From assembly GCA_963773055.1 (NCBI GenBank), contig CAVYZL010000006.1:1116001-1180000 (forward strand): a DNA stretch of 64,000 bases, in the 5' to 3' direction. This document shows positions 49,317-58,280 of this stretch, in pieces. Source of the stretch: PALSA-612 sp963773055 (GTDB lineage Bacteria > Actinomycetota > Thermoleophilia > Gaiellales > Gaiellaceae). A model generated the notes under the pieces. That model was not told where the DNA came from. It worked only from the letters and a program-made list of their open reading frames with translations, and did not search any database. Positions within the stretch are counted from its first letter, which is position 1. Each line of letters starts with the position of its first letter. The position numbers and the translations under genes were made by a program.

Positions 49317-50807
49317 ATGGCCTCGGGGGGGCTCACCCAGGATCGGCTGGAATCGCTGCGCGGCCAAGCCGACCGTTTCCTCGCGGAACTGCTCGACGAG
49401 TACTACCTCCACTACGCAGGGCACAAGGATGCCCTTGAGCTCGCGGGCATCTACGACCGCTACCCGGAGCTGACCGCACTCGAGACGGCAACGGATCTCG
49501 GGGGGAGCGTCGACGGCGACACGAGCGTGCGCGAGCTGTGGCACTTCGCGTGCAACGAGTACCTCTCGAACCTCACGAAGACCTACGCCGAGCGGATCGC
49601 GGGCCTCGAGGCGACGCTCGAGACGACGATCGACGGCGAGACGGTCGGCTTCCGGATGCTCCGGCCGACGATGGCGAACGAGCCCGACCGGCTGAAGCGC
49701 CAGGCGCTCGAAGAGGCGCGGAACGAGCTGTCCGAGGAGCATATGAACCCGATCTACCGTGAGGCGGCTGCGGTCACGCTGGCCGCGGTTCGCAAACTCG
49801 GCGCGCCGGACGCGGTCGAGCTCCATCGCCGCTTCGGCTTCAAGCTCGACGAGCTCGCCGACCAGTGCCGTGCCGTCCTCGCGGACACCGAGCGCCTGTT
49901 CGAGGACACGATCGAGCCGCTGCTCCAGGAGCGTCTCGGCATCTCGCTCGACGAGGCGCAGCGGTGGGACATCCCACGCCTGTTCCGGGCGCCGGAATGG
50001 GACGAGCACTTCTCCGGCGACGACATGCTGCCCGCGCTCGAGGCGACGCTCTCGGGCATGGGGATCGACATCCGCGCACAGGCGAACGTCGAGCTCGACG
50101 TCGAGGCGCGCGAGAAGAAGTCGCCGCGCGCGTTCTGTGCGCCGATCGAAGTGCCCGACCGCGTGGTGCTCGTGATCCAGCCGATCGGCGGCGTCGACGA
50201 CTGGCGGGCGCTCTTCCACGAGGCGGGACACACGGAGCACTTCGCCCTCACCTCCGCATCGCTGACGATGGAGGAGCGGCGGCTTGGCGACAACGCCGTC
50301 ACGGAAGGCTGGGCTTCCCTCTTCGACCACCTCGTGAGCGACCCGACGTGGCTCGACCGTCGCCTCTCGTTCTCGAACCCGCGCGGGTTCTCGAACGACG
50401 CCGCGGCCCAGGAGCTGTGGTTCCTCCGCCGGTACTCGGCGAAGCTCCTCTACGAGCTCGAGCTCTATCTCACCGACGACATCGAGTCGATGCGCTCGCG
50501 CTACGTCGAGATCCTCGGCGGCGCGCTCAAGATCGAGCCGAGCCCGACGGACTGGCTGTTCGACGTCGATCCAGGCTTCTACTGCGCCGAGTACCTGCGC
50601 TCGTGGGCGTTCGAGGCTCAGATGCGCTACCACCTCTGCGAGAAGCACGGCTACGACTGGTTCTCGAAGCCGGCCGCGGGCAGCCTGCTCCGGGAGCTGT
50701 GGTCGCTCGGCCAGAAGCCGACTGCGGACGAGATGCTCGCGGACGTGACGGGCGCCGGCATCGAGATGGCGGCCGTGGCCGAGCGCGCCCGCGAGATGCT
50801 CGACTAA
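49317..50807 (+). CDS. M3-like zinc metallopeptidase
   Basis: This is a 496-residue, largely helical cytosolic protein with the zincin motif LFHEAGHTEHFA near residue 300 and a downstream Glu in NAVTEGWASLFDHL (third ligand). This arrangement resembles M3 oligopeptidases and carboxypeptidase-Taq-like enzymes; there is no signal peptide. The ATG at 49317 gives a nearly leaderless mRNA. Other helices such as YYLHYAGHKDALELAGIY and ELWHFACNEYLSNLTKTYAER are diagnostic of an actinobacterial subgroup without a named substrate. Confidence 0.8.
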   Translation: MASGGLTQDRLESLRGQADRFLAELLDEYYLHYAGHKDALELAGIYDRYPELTALETATDLGGSVDGDTSVRELWHFACNEYLSNLTKTYAERIAGLEATLETTIDGETVGFRMLRPTMANEPDRLKRQALEEARNELSEEHMNPIYREAAAVTLAAVRKLGAPDAVELHRRFGFKLDELADQCRAVLADTERLFEDTIEPLLQERLGISLDEAQRWDIPRLFRAPEWDEHFSGDDMLPALEATLSGMGIDIRAQANVELDVEAREKKSPRAFCAPIEVPDRVVLVIQPIGGVDDWRALFHEAGHTEHFALTSASLTMEERRLGDNAVTEGWASLFDHLVSDPTWLDRRLSFSNPRGFSNDAAAQELWFLRRYSAKLLYELELYLTDDIESMRSRYVEILGGALKIEPSPTDWLFDVDPGFYCAEYLRSWAFEAQMRYHLCEKHGYDWFSKPAAGSLLRELWSLGQKPTADEMLADVTGAGIEMAAVAERAREMLD

Positions 50808-50835
50808 CCTGCTCGCTTCCCCCCGAAGCCCGGGG

Positions 50836-50905
50836 TATAGTGGGAGCACGCTGTAGCGCGATGAGGCTCGCGCCAACCGCCCATCTGGGCTGATGGCCTC
50901 TACCC
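50836..50905 (+). ncRNA. Fluoride (crcB-type) riboswitch with upstream -10 element
   Basis: The stretch 50856-50905 matches the fluoride aptamer: gcgcgatgaggctcgcgcc forms the P1 stem and loop. It is followed by aaccgccc, a short loop, and gggctgatggcctctac, the second conserved strand. The core elements GATGAGG, AACCGCC and CTGATGGCCTCTAC are those of the Thermotoga petrophila aptamer with almost no change. A TATAGT -10 is at 50836-50841. The downstream genes (antiporter and UspA) are both known classes of fluoride-riboswitch targets. The expression platform should lie in 50906-50932, which includes the GGAGG site of the antiporter. Confidence 0.92.
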
Positions 50906-50932
50906 CTGACGTTCGAATCGCCGGAGGTAGAG

Positions 50933-52117
50933 ATGAGCGATATCGCAGTGGCGGCACTTCTCGCGGTGAGCATCCTCGCCGCCTCGATGATCTCCGTCGA
51001 GATCGGCCTGTCCGTCGCGCTGATCGAGCTCGTCGGCGGCTTCGCCGTCGCGAACGCGTTTGCGCTCGACGTCCCGTCGTGGCTGGCATTCATCGGCACC
51101 TTCGCCGGAGTCGTGCTCGTGTTTCTCGCCGGCGCCGAGGTGGACGTGCCGCAGTTCCGCCGCGAGTGGAAAGCCTCGATCTCGATCGGTCTCGTCTCGT
51201 TCCTTGCACCGTTCGTCGTCGTCGGCCTGCTGTGCTACTACGCTCTCGATTGGAGCAGGGAGCAGGCCGAGATCGGCGGCCTCGCCCTCTCGACGACGAG
51301 CCTCGCAGTCGTCTACGCGGTGCTCGTGGAGACGGGGCTGAACCGCGAGCTGATCGGCAAACGCATCATGGCTGCGACGTTCGTGACCGACATTGCGACC
51401 GTCGTCGGCCTGACGGTGCTCTTCGTCACGCCGACCATCTGGATCGTCCCCTTCGCGATCGTGTCCGTTGCCGTCGTCATCGGCCTGCCGAAGATCGCCC
51501 CCTGGTTCTTCGGCCGGTACGGCGACCGCGTCATCGAGCCAGAGATCAAGCTCGTCTTCGCGCTCCTCTTCCTTCTCATGTGGCTCGGTGACCGCGCCGA
51601 CTCCCAGGCCGCCCTTCCCGCGTTCGTCCTCGGCCTCGTCATGAGCGGCCATTACGTCGCGCATCGACAGGAGCAGGAGCGGATGCGCGTCGTAGCCTTC
51701 GCGTTCCTGACGCCGTTCTTCTTCCTGAAGGGCGGAATGAGCGTTTCCGCCCATGCGCTGTGGGCGAACCTCGGCGTTCTCCTGCTCCTGTTCGTCTGGA
51801 AGCTCGTGCCGAAGTTTGCCGGCGTCTATCCTCTGGCCCGCCGCTTCACGGCGCCGCATGCGATCTTCACGACGCTGCTCATGTCGACAGGCCTGACGTT
51901 CGGGACGATCACGTCGCTGTACGGCCTCAACGCCGGGATCATCAACCGGACGCAGTTCTCGCTGCTCGTCGCGGTCGTCGTGCTCTCGGCCATCGTTCCT
52001 ACCGCCGTCGCCCAGCAGTTCTTCCAACCCCGGCCGCGAGCGGCCGACGATCGAGGGCTCAACACAGTCGCCGCTCTGACGGGGTCGCCTGCACCCGCCC
52101 GAAAGGACGTGTCCTAG
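50933..52117 (+). CDS. Cation:proton antiporter (CPA2/KefB-type), fluoride-riboswitch controlled
   Basis: This is a 394-residue membrane protein with about twelve hydrophobic helices, starting IAVAALLAVSILAASMISVE. Typical CPA2 elements are FLAGAEVDVPQFRREWKASI near residue 65, GLALSTTSLAVVYAVLVETGL, ATFVTDIATVVGLTVLFV (conserved Asp), PAFVLGLVMSG and FFLKGGMSVSA. GGAGG lies 7 nt before the ATG. In this context it probably exports cations in exchange for protons to help cells cope with fluoride or acid stress. The TAG stop overlaps the uspA GTG start by 1 bp. Confidence 0.88.
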   Translation: MSDIAVAALLAVSILAASMISVEIGLSVALIELVGGFAVANAFALDVPSWLAFIGTFAGVVLVFLAGAEVDVPQFRREWKASISIGLVSFLAPFVVVGLLCYYALDWSREQAEIGGLALSTTSLAVVYAVLVETGLNRELIGKRIMAATFVTDIATVVGLTVLFVTPTIWIVPFAIVSVAVVIGLPKIAPWFFGRYGDRVIEPEIKLVFALLFLLMWLGDRADSQAALPAFVLGLVMSGHYVAHRQEQERMRVVAFAFLTPFFFLKGGMSVSAHALWANLGVLLLLFVWKLVPKFAGVYPLARRFTAPHAIFTTLLMSTGLTFGTITSLYGLNAGIINRTQFSLLVAVVVLSAIVPTAVAQQFFQPRPRAADDRGLNTVAALTGSPAPARKDVS

Positions 52118-52540
52118 TGCCGTTCAGACGGATCCTCGTCGCCATCGACGGCTCGGACGCCAGCAACAGAGCGTTCTCGTGCGCTATCGAGCTCGCGTCC
52201 GTGATGCAAGCGGAGCTTGTCGCTCTCGCCGTCGAGGGCCCCCTCCCCGCCTACGCGGCGACGATCGGCGAGGTGGAGGAGGTGAAGCGCGAGAAGGACG
52301 CGTTCTTCGGCCGACTCGTTGTAGCAGGCGAGGGAAGAGGCCGAGCAGGCATCCGTACAGCTCCTGGTCGAGGTGCGTGCCGGCCACGCGTCGGACGTGA
52401 TCGTCCGCTTCGCCGCCGAGTGTGACGCCGAGCTGATCGTGCTCGGGTACCGGGGCCATTTCCTCCGGGATCACCTGCTCGGGTCGACCGCCGACCGCGT
52501 GTCGGAGCACGCGCCGTGCCCCGTCATGATCGTCCGCTAG
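52117..52540 (+). pseudogene. Universal stress protein (UspA family), frameshifted
   Basis: The N-terminus RILVAIDGSDASNRAFSCAI and later ELIVLGYRGH with a following LLGSTADRVSEHAPCPVMIV are classic UspA, including the ATP-binding G-x2-G-x9-G-S/T region. The middle changes frame: GRLVVA in the first and AREEAEQASVQLLVEVRAG in the +1 frame. One extra g near 52325-52333 explains it; the corrected protein is 140 residues. It is coupled to the antiporter gene and is under the same fluoride riboswitch. Its end overlaps arsR tail to tail by 4 bp. Confidence 0.78.
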
Positions 52541-52887
52541 GCGAGAAGCGCGCGCAAGCCAGCGAGCGGCTCGGAGACGACGCGAAAGTACGCCCACCGA
52601 CCCCGTTGCTCACGCTCGAGGAGACCCGCCTGTGTGAGGACCTTCAGGTGGTGACTCACGGTCGGCTGGCTCAGCCCCAAAGGCTCTGTGAGGTTGCACA
52701 CGCACGCTTCTCCTCCCGGCTGCGCCTGGATCAGGCTGAGCAGCCGGAGGCGCGCGGGATCGGCAAGGACGCGGAGTGCAGCTGCGACGTTCTCGGCGTC
52801 GCCGGCATCGAGTGGCGCCTGTGACAGCGGCGGACAGCACTCGGCGATGACCGCGATCGTCTGCACTCGATACATATTGACAGACAT
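52537..52887 (-). CDS. arsR: ArsR-family metalloregulatory repressor
   Basis: This is a 116-residue winged-helix repressor. The helix-turn-helix is LGLSQPTVSHHLKVLTQAGLL and the wing is EREQRGRWAYFRV. The arsenite-binding Cys pair is in GEACVCNLTEPL (ELCVCDL-type), so it senses As(III)/Sb(III). Two starts are possible, ATG at 52887 or at 52875; the first lies within the operator. It diverges from arsC and should repress both. No clear ribosome site is seen, suggesting a leaderless message. Confidence 0.9.
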   Translation of the reverse strand: MSVNMYRVQTIAVIAECCPPLSQAPLDAGDAENVAAALRVLADPARLRLLSLIQAQPGGEACVCNLTEPLGLSQPTVSHHLKVLTQAGLLEREQRGRWAYFRVVSEPLAGLRALLA

Positions 52888-52928
52888 CGATACGTCGTGG
52901 CAAGATCCACGTATCGACGGTCATCGAT
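52867..52928. promoter_or_regulatory. arsR-arsC divergent promoter and ArsR operators
   Basis: A promoter toward arsC reads TTGACA (52877-52882), 18 bp, CAAGAT (52901-52906). Inverted half-sites lie across it: tcgatac (52867), cgatacgt (52888-52895), acgtatcg (52909-52916) and atcgatc after 52922. The middle pair forms a near-perfect palindrome spanning the -10 region, well placed for ArsR repression. Confidence 0.6.
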
Positions 52929-52944
52929 CAAGGGAGGTCACACC

Positions 52945-53582
52945 ATGGCCGAGGTTCTCGACCCCGTCACCCAGCACCACGTCGATCAGGCGGCCGATGC
53001 CCTGGCGCACGAGTTCGCTGGGATCTTCTCGCAGGAAACGATCGGCCGGTACATCGCCGAATCCGTCGATCTGCTTGGTGGTGCGCGGATCAACGTTTTC
53101 GTCCCTGTCCTTGCACACCGCTTCGCGAGAGAACGGCTCCGGGCACTTGCCCAGGTCGAGGGGCAGATCGTGAAGGAGCCAGCCCGAGGTGCTCGTTCAT
53201 CTGCGTCCACAACGCCGGGCCGTAGCCAGATGGCGGCGGCGCTCGTCACGTTGCGATCAGAGGGGCGCGTCCACGTGCGTTCAGCCGGCAGCGATCCCGG
53301 CGAGGAGGTCAACCCGGCCGTCGTCAAGGCGATGGCGGAGCTCGGCGTCGACATGGCGCAGGCGTTTCCCAAGCCACTGACCGACGAGGTCGTACGCGCC
53401 GCCGACGTCGTGATCACGATGGGCTGCGGCGACGCGTGCCCGATCTATCCCGGGAAGCGCTACGAGGACTGGGTGCTCGACGACCCGGCGGGCCAGGACC
53501 TCGAAACCGTGCGCCGGATCCGCGACGAGATCGACGGCCGCGTCGTCCAGGGCTCCTCGCCGAGCTGGAGGTCGGCTCATGA
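52945..53582 (+). CDS. arsC: Thioredoxin-type arsenate reductase ArsC with N-terminal helical domain (catalytic loop hidden by three compensating indels)
   Basis: The N-terminal 75 residues form the three-helix domain seen in actinobacterial ArsC fusions (VTQHHVDQAADALAHEFAGI). The reductase domain has GRSQMAAALV, SAGSDPGEEVNPAVVKAM, ADVVITMGCGDACPIYPGKR and YEDWVLDDPAGQDLETV. The expected P-loop, PEVLFICVHNAGRSQM, is not in the open frame: the DNA encodes it in three successive frames, each needing removal of one G (about 53179-53183, 53195, 53217). The indels sum to three, so the frame stays open with a wrong 12-residue stretch and no catalytic Cys. A further break near 53549-53553 leads to the proper ending LLAELEVGS at 53582. 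ATGA overlap with arsM. Confidence 0.8.
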
Positions 53583-54368
53583 GCTCGGATGCCCTACGCG
53601 AAGAGGTGCGCCAGAAGTACGCGCAGGCGGCTCTCGCCGTCGACGAGAGGCGCGATTGTGGGTGCGCGACCGGCTGCTGCACGGACGGCGTTCGCGCCGA
53701 CTGTTGCGACGAATCCTGCTGTGCCAGTGAGACGAGCTTCGGGTCGGCCCTCTACACCGCGCAGGAGCAGAGCGACGTTCCCGAGGCGGCTGCGCTCGCG
53801 AGCCTCGGTTGCGGCAACCCGACGGCTGTCGCGGAGCTCCGACCCGGCGAGGTCGTGCTCGACCTCGGCTCCGGCGGCGGGATCGACGTCATCCTCTCCG
53901 CGAAGCGCGTCGGCCCGGAGGGCATCGCCTACGGGCTCGACATGACGGACGAGATGCTCGCGCTCGCGCAGCGAAACGCCGCAGACGCTGGGGCCCGGAA
54001 CGTGATCTTCCTCAAGGGCGAGATCGAGCAGGTGCCACTCCCCGCGGGGAGCGTCGACGTCGTCATCTCGAACTGCGTCGTCAACCTCTCGACGGACAAG
54101 CCTGCCGTCCTCGCCGAGGTAGCTCGCGTTCTCCGACCCGGCGGCCGGATCGGCATCTCCGACGTCGTCGCCGAGGATCGGCTCGATCCGGCCGAGACGG
54201 CAGGAGCGCGGCAGCTACGTCGGTTGCATCGCCGGCGCGCTCTCGAAGAGCGAGTACGAGGAGGGCCTATCCGCGGCGGGCTTCACGGACGTCTCGGTGA
54301 CGTTCACGCACGAGGTCGCCGACGGTATGCATGCAGCAATCGTGCGCGCGATCAAGCCCAGCCGATGA
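53579..54368 (+). pseudogene. arsM: Arsenite methyltransferase ArsM (frameshifted)
   Basis: This is a class I SAM methyltransferase that methylates As(III). The N-terminus is Cys-rich (CGCATGCCTDG, ADCCDESCCASE). LDLGSGGGIDVILSAKRVGPE is motif I, followed by GLDMTDEMLALAQRNA, VDVVISNCVVNLS (one As-binding Cys) and PGGRIGISDVVAEDRL. After about base 54203 the conserved end is in the +1 frame: GSYVGCIAGALSKSEYEEGL, GFTDVSVTFTHEV, AAIVRAIKPSR, with one extra g in 54199-54206. The corrected length is about 262 residues. Its stop overlaps the acr3 start (ATGA). Confidence 0.82.
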
Positions 54369-55477
54369 CACCGCAGGACGACAACGCCGTGGTCGCCCGC
54401 TTGTCCAAGCTGGACCGGTTCCTGCCACTGTGGATCGGGCTGGCAATGGCGGTCGGGCTCGGATTGGGCACGCTCGTCCCGAAGCTCGACGACCGACTCG
54501 ACTCGATGCGGGTCGGGACCGTGAGCATCCCCATTGCGATTGGGCTGCTGCTGATGATGTACCCCGTCTTGACGAAGGTTCGCTACGAGGACCTCGGCAA
54601 GGGAAGCAGCGACGGCGTCAACGAGCGTCGGTTTTTCGGCGTCTCGCTCTTGCTCTCTTGGGTCATCGGCCCGGCGTTCATGTTCGCGCTCGCATGGTTG
54701 TTCCTCGCCGACCAGCCCGAGTACCGCACGGGCGTGATCATCGTCGGCCTCGCGCGCTGCATCGCCATGGTCTTGATCTGGAACGACCTGGCGGGCGGGG
54801 ACCGCGACCGCGCAGCGGTGCTCGTGGTGTTCAACGCGCTGTTCCAGGTAGTCGCCTATTCCCTGCTCGGCTACTTCTATCTGACAGTCCTTCCGGGCTG
54901 GCTGGGGCTCGACACGCAGGGGTTCGAGGTGGGCATCTGGGAGGTCGCGCGCACGGTGCTCATCTTCCTCGGCATCCCCCTAACGGCGGGCTATCTCACG
55001 CGGCGCATCGGCATCAGGCGCCATGGCCGCGAATGGTTCGAGCGAGAGTTCATTCCGCGCATCGCACCGATCACGCTGTATGGCCTGCTGTTCACGGTCG
55101 TGCTCCTCTTCGCCATCCAGGGCGAGAAGATCACGGCCGAGCCTGCCGACGTAGCGCGGATTGCTCTGCCCCTGCTGTGCTACTTCGCCGGCATGTGGAT
55201 CGCCGGCTTCGTGATCGGATGGGCGCTTGACTTTGCATACCCGCAGACCGCCGCACTCGCTTTCACCGTCGCCTCCAACGACTTCGAGCTCGCGATCGCA
55301 GTCGCCGTGGGTGTGTTCGGCGCAGCGTCGGGCGAGGCGCTGGCCGGAGTCGTCGGGCCACTGATCGAGGTGCCGGTGCTCGTCGGGCTGGTGTACGTCG
55401 CACTTTGGGCGCGGCGGTATTTTCCTGCCGCGGCGTCTCGCGACACACGCGCAGAGCCCGCGCCCGCAGCGCGCTGA
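54365..55477 (+). CDS. acr3: Arsenite efflux transporter, ACR3 family
   Basis: This is a 370-residue, ten-helix carrier that exports arsenite. Typical ACR3 segments are PIAIGLLLMMYPVLTKVRYE, VGLARCIAMVLIWNDLAGGD (the essential Cys region), VVFNALFQVVAYSLLGYFYL and TVASNDFELAIAVAVGVFG near the end. ATG at 54365 is within the arsM stop; the longer open frame upstream belongs to arsM. With arsR, arsC and arsM it completes an arsenate reduction, methylation and export cluster. Confidence 0.93.
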   Translation: MTPQDDNAVVARLSKLDRFLPLWIGLAMAVGLGLGTLVPKLDDRLDSMRVGTVSIPIAIGLLLMMYPVLTKVRYEDLGKGSSDGVNERRFFGVSLLLSWVIGPAFMFALAWLFLADQPEYRTGVIIVGLARCIAMVLIWNDLAGGDRDRAAVLVVFNALFQVVAYSLLGYFYLTVLPGWLGLDTQGFEVGIWEVARTVLIFLGIPLTAGYLTRRIGIRRHGREWFEREFIPRIAPITLYGLLFTVVLLFAIQGEKITAEPADVARIALPLLCYFAGMWIAGFVIGWALDFAYPQTAALAFTVASNDFELAIAVAVGVFGAASGEALAGVVGPLIEVPVLVGLVYVALWARRYFPAAASRDTRAEPAPAAR

Positions 55478-55521
55478 CCCGCACGCGGGGAGAGCACCCG
55501 AGCGGACGCGGCGTAGGTCGT

Positions 55522-57714
55522 CTAGGTGCAGAAGCGGTTCGCCGGGGTCTTGCCGTTCCAGCGGTACCCGGGCGACGTGACCTTCGCCACCTTCGTCGCG
55601 TAGCACCCGGAGCTCCGCGGGACGAGGAACGTCGTCTTGCCCGCGCGGTCGGTGCGCTTGCGGCCGGCGAACGCGAAGCGGCCGTCGCGGCGCACGACGA
55701 CTGACGCCTGCGCCCCCTGGACGGGAGGCCCGCCCACCTCGGAGACGGTGAGCGTGACGCGAACCGTCCGTTTTGTCGCCCTGTAGCGGAGCGATGGGAC
55801 GCGCATCGAGCCCGGGCTCACCCGGAGCGGCGCGCTCGCCACGACCACGCCGGTTGCGCCCTCGGCCGTCGCGACCAGCCGACCGATGCCGCCGCGGCCG
55901 GCCGTAGTGATCCTCGTCGCGATTCCGGTGGCTGGCTTCACGGTGGCGAGCCTCGACGGAACGACCGTCCACGTCGCGTCCTCTGTCACGGGGTTGCCGA
56001 AGGCGTCCGCGCCGCTGACGGAGAAACCGTGCGACCGGTGCGGGCCGAGTGACGCCCTGGCGGGGGCGATGTGCAGGCTCGCCGGTGGGCCAGCGACGAC
56101 AGTCTGGACCTGCGTGACGGTGGTCGCAGCCGGCGTCGTCGCCCGGAGCTGCGGCTGGCCGGCGCGGGTGTCGCGGTAGAAGAACGGCGGCGACGCGTTT
56201 GCGCCGGCCGGGATGGTGACGGTGATCGTCGCCGTCCAGGGACCGCCTGGCCCGAGCGAATACGCCCCCTGCTCGGAGCTCGACGTCAGCGCGATGGCCA
56301 CGGGGGCGGTCGCGATCTGTGGCGCCCCTGCGCTCGTCACGAGGGCGAGGCTCGTCTGGCCCGAGGGCGATCCGGCGACGAGCGTCTGCGAGGGCGCCGC
56401 GAACGTCAGCACCGGCTGCGACCAGGCGCGGAACGCCTTCCACTGCTCGGCGAACGACGCTCCAGACAGATCCCCGACGCAGTAGCGGTTCTCTCCCGAC
56501 GGACCGCACGCAGCGCTCCCCGGGTCCGCGTCGTCGCCCTGGCCCGAGTCGCGGATCGCGGCTCCCAGCCGGTCGAGGATCGCCCCGGTCTGACTCGCGA
56601 AGTCGCCTGCCGAGAGCCCGCTGGCGTTCCGCGGCTGCCAGGCGAACCCCCAGTGGTCCTGCGCGGCGCCGGCGGCGGCGGTCGCCGAGCGCAGCGCGTA
56701 AACCTCGCCAGACACGAAGGCCTGCATCTGATCGAACGGCACGTTCGTCCAGCCATACCCGGAGTCGTACTGCCAGGCTGCGCCCGCGAGCGGGCTCAGC
56801 GCCTGAGCGAGAAAGGCCCGCCCGGGCTCGATCGTCTGCGGGCCTATACGCGAGACGACGAGCGTGTGCTGGAGGTAGTCGTTGAGGTAGTCGCGGCGGA
56901 CAGCCAGGTCGGCGCCGGGAACGGCGTAGCGGCGGTAGTCGGCGTAGACCTCCTGCGACCAGTCACTGACGTAGGCGCTCATGTCGCTCCAGAAGGCGAC
57001 GTCCGCGAGCCAGTTCTGAACGTTCGCCTGGTAGACGGAGACGTTGCCCGTCGACTGACCGATGCCGACGATGAAGACGACACCACGTGCTGTGCGCGTC
57101 CCGTCGCCCTGGAATAGGCCGCGCACGAGCTCTCTTGCATTCACCCGAGCGGCGCCGGCGCCACTCCGGACGGTTGACGGGAACTCGTTGACCGCCCACG
57201 TGTCTCCGGCGGCGATGTCGAACCCCGCCGCGACCATCCGCTTTCGCGCCTCGACGCCGGCCGCGTACCAGGTCGAGCCTGTGCTCGCCACCCACTTGCT
57301 CCACGCCGACCAGTGGATCTCCGCCAGCGCATGGAAGTTTGCGCCGAGCGCGCGGATCTGACGCGCCTGGTCCGGCCGCAGCTTCGTCTTGTCGGAGACG
57401 ACCGGCGGGATCGAGACGTAGTACGTGCCGCACGGCGATGCGTTCGCCGCGAGCTTCGTCGCCAGCCTCAGCCAGTCGGTGGCGGCGTAGAAGACCCCGC
57501 GGAGTGGCCGGCACTCGCCCGCGAGCCGCTCGTGTCGAGGGTGCTCGACGAGGCGCTCCCAGAGCGCTCGGGTCTTCGCGGGCTCGAGCGACGGCACCGG
57601 CGCAGCCGGCGCCGCCGGCCGCGATGCCGTCGCGCTCGCGTTCGCGCCGACGAGCGTCGCCACGAGCGCGCCCAGCGCGAGAGCCAGCACTGCTGTTCGC
57701 ACCCCCCGGCGCAT
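55522..57714 (-). CDS. Large secreted protein with C-terminal Ig-like domains, function unknown
   Basis: This is a 730-residue protein with a signal peptide (VLALALGALVATLVGANASA). An N-terminal domain of about 380 residues has a conserved-looking core (CRPLRGVFYAATDWLRLATKL, WYAAGVEARKRMVAAGFDI, GDTWAVNEFPSTVRSGAG) that could be a glycoside-hydrolase-like TIM barrel, given the NE/E residues. It is followed by two or three beta-sandwich (Big/Ig-like) modules, such as GFSVSGADAFGNPVTEDATW, and a terminal module with VRVTLTVSEVGGPPV. No family can be named with certainty. It is transcribed after the ferritin gene with a 38-bp gap. Confidence 0.7.
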   Translation of the reverse strand: MRRGVRTAVLALALGALVATLVGANASATASRPAAPAAPVPSLEPAKTRALWERLVEHPRHERLAGECRPLRGVFYAATDWLRLATKLAANASPCGTYYVSIPPVVSDKTKLRPDQARQIRALGANFHALAEIHWSAWSKWVASTGSTWYAAGVEARKRMVAAGFDIAAGDTWAVNEFPSTVRSGAGAARVNARELVRGLFQGDGTRTARGVVFIVGIGQSTGNVSVYQANVQNWLADVAFWSDMSAYVSDWSQEVYADYRRYAVPGADLAVRRDYLNDYLQHTLVVSRIGPQTIEPGRAFLAQALSPLAGAAWQYDSGYGWTNVPFDQMQAFVSGEVYALRSATAAAGAAQDHWGFAWQPRNASGLSAGDFASQTGAILDRLGAAIRDSGQGDDADPGSAACGPSGENRYCVGDLSGASFAEQWKAFRAWSQPVLTFAAPSQTLVAGSPSGQTSLALVTSAGAPQIATAPVAIALTSSSEQGAYSLGPGGPWTATITVTIPAGANASPPFFYRDTRAGQPQLRATTPAATTVTQVQTVVAGPPASLHIAPARASLGPHRSHGFSVSGADAFGNPVTEDATWTVVPSRLATVKPATGIATRITTAGRGGIGRLVATAEGATGVVVASAPLRVSPGSMRVPSLRYRATKRTVRVTLTVSEVGGPPVQGAQASVVVRRDGRFAFAGRKRTDRAGKTTFLVPRSSGCYATKVAKVTSPGYRWNGKTPANRFCT

Positions 57715-57752
57715 CGCACCAGGGTAGCGATGGCCTGTAAAGGCTTAGGAAA

Positions 57753-58280
57753 CTAGAGCGTGCCGCCGGCCGCGGGCGGTGCGGCCTCCGACTCGCCGGC
57801 GTCGCCGATCTGCGTCCGCGAGAGGTATTCCTCGACCTGGAGCAGGTTGTCCTTGCCGCGCTCGATGACCGAGAGCAGGTCAGACATGCTCGCGACCTCC
57901 TCGCGCTGCTCCGAGAGGAACCAGTGGAGCGACTGCTCGCCGACGAGGTCGCCCTCGTCGCGCGCGAGCTTGACGAGGCCGGCGATCTGCTCCGTCACGC
58001 GTTTCTCCTGCTCGAGCGCGAGCTTGACCGGCGCGACCGCATCGGCGAACGCGGTCTGCGGCGCCTCGACACCCGGCACGACGACCTCGTCGCCCGAGTC
58101 GAGCAGGTACTGGACGAGGATCATCGCGTGGTTTCGCTCCTCGACGGCCTGGCGGTAAAAGTGCGCCGCAAGCTGCTGGAGCGCCTCGGCGTCGTAGTAG
58201 CAGGCGATCGCGACGTACTGCTGGGACGCCGCGAACTCGTTCGCGATCTGCTCGTTGACAGCCTTGGCGAACGCGCTCAT
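57753..58280 (-). CDS. Ferritin
   Basis: This is a 175-residue iron-storage protein with a four-helix bundle. Ferroxidase ligands are expected in NEFAASQQYVAIACYYD (Glu and Tyr), VEERNHAMILVQYLLDSG (ExxH) and EKRVTEQIAGLVKLA (Glu); SLHWFLSEQREEVASM follows. It has no haem-binding Met like bacterioferritin, so a non-haem Ftn is likely. Its ATG overlaps the upstream cyclase stop (ATGA), an unusual operon partner. Confidence 0.92.
   Translation of the reverse strand: MSAFAKAVNEQIANEFAASQQYVAIACYYDAEALQQLAAHFYRQAVEERNHAMILVQYLLDSGDEVVVPGVEAPQTAFADAVAPVKLALEQEKRVTEQIAGLVKLARDEGDLVGEQSLHWFLSEQREEVASMSDLLSVIERGKDNLLQVEEYLSRTQIGDAGESEAAPPAAGGTL

Noticed and set aside
53579..55477. One 632-residue ArsM-ACR3 fusion protein
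   Set aside because: The frame is continuous only because of the single-base insertion in arsM. The true arsM end lies in another frame and overlaps the acr3 ATG as ATGA.
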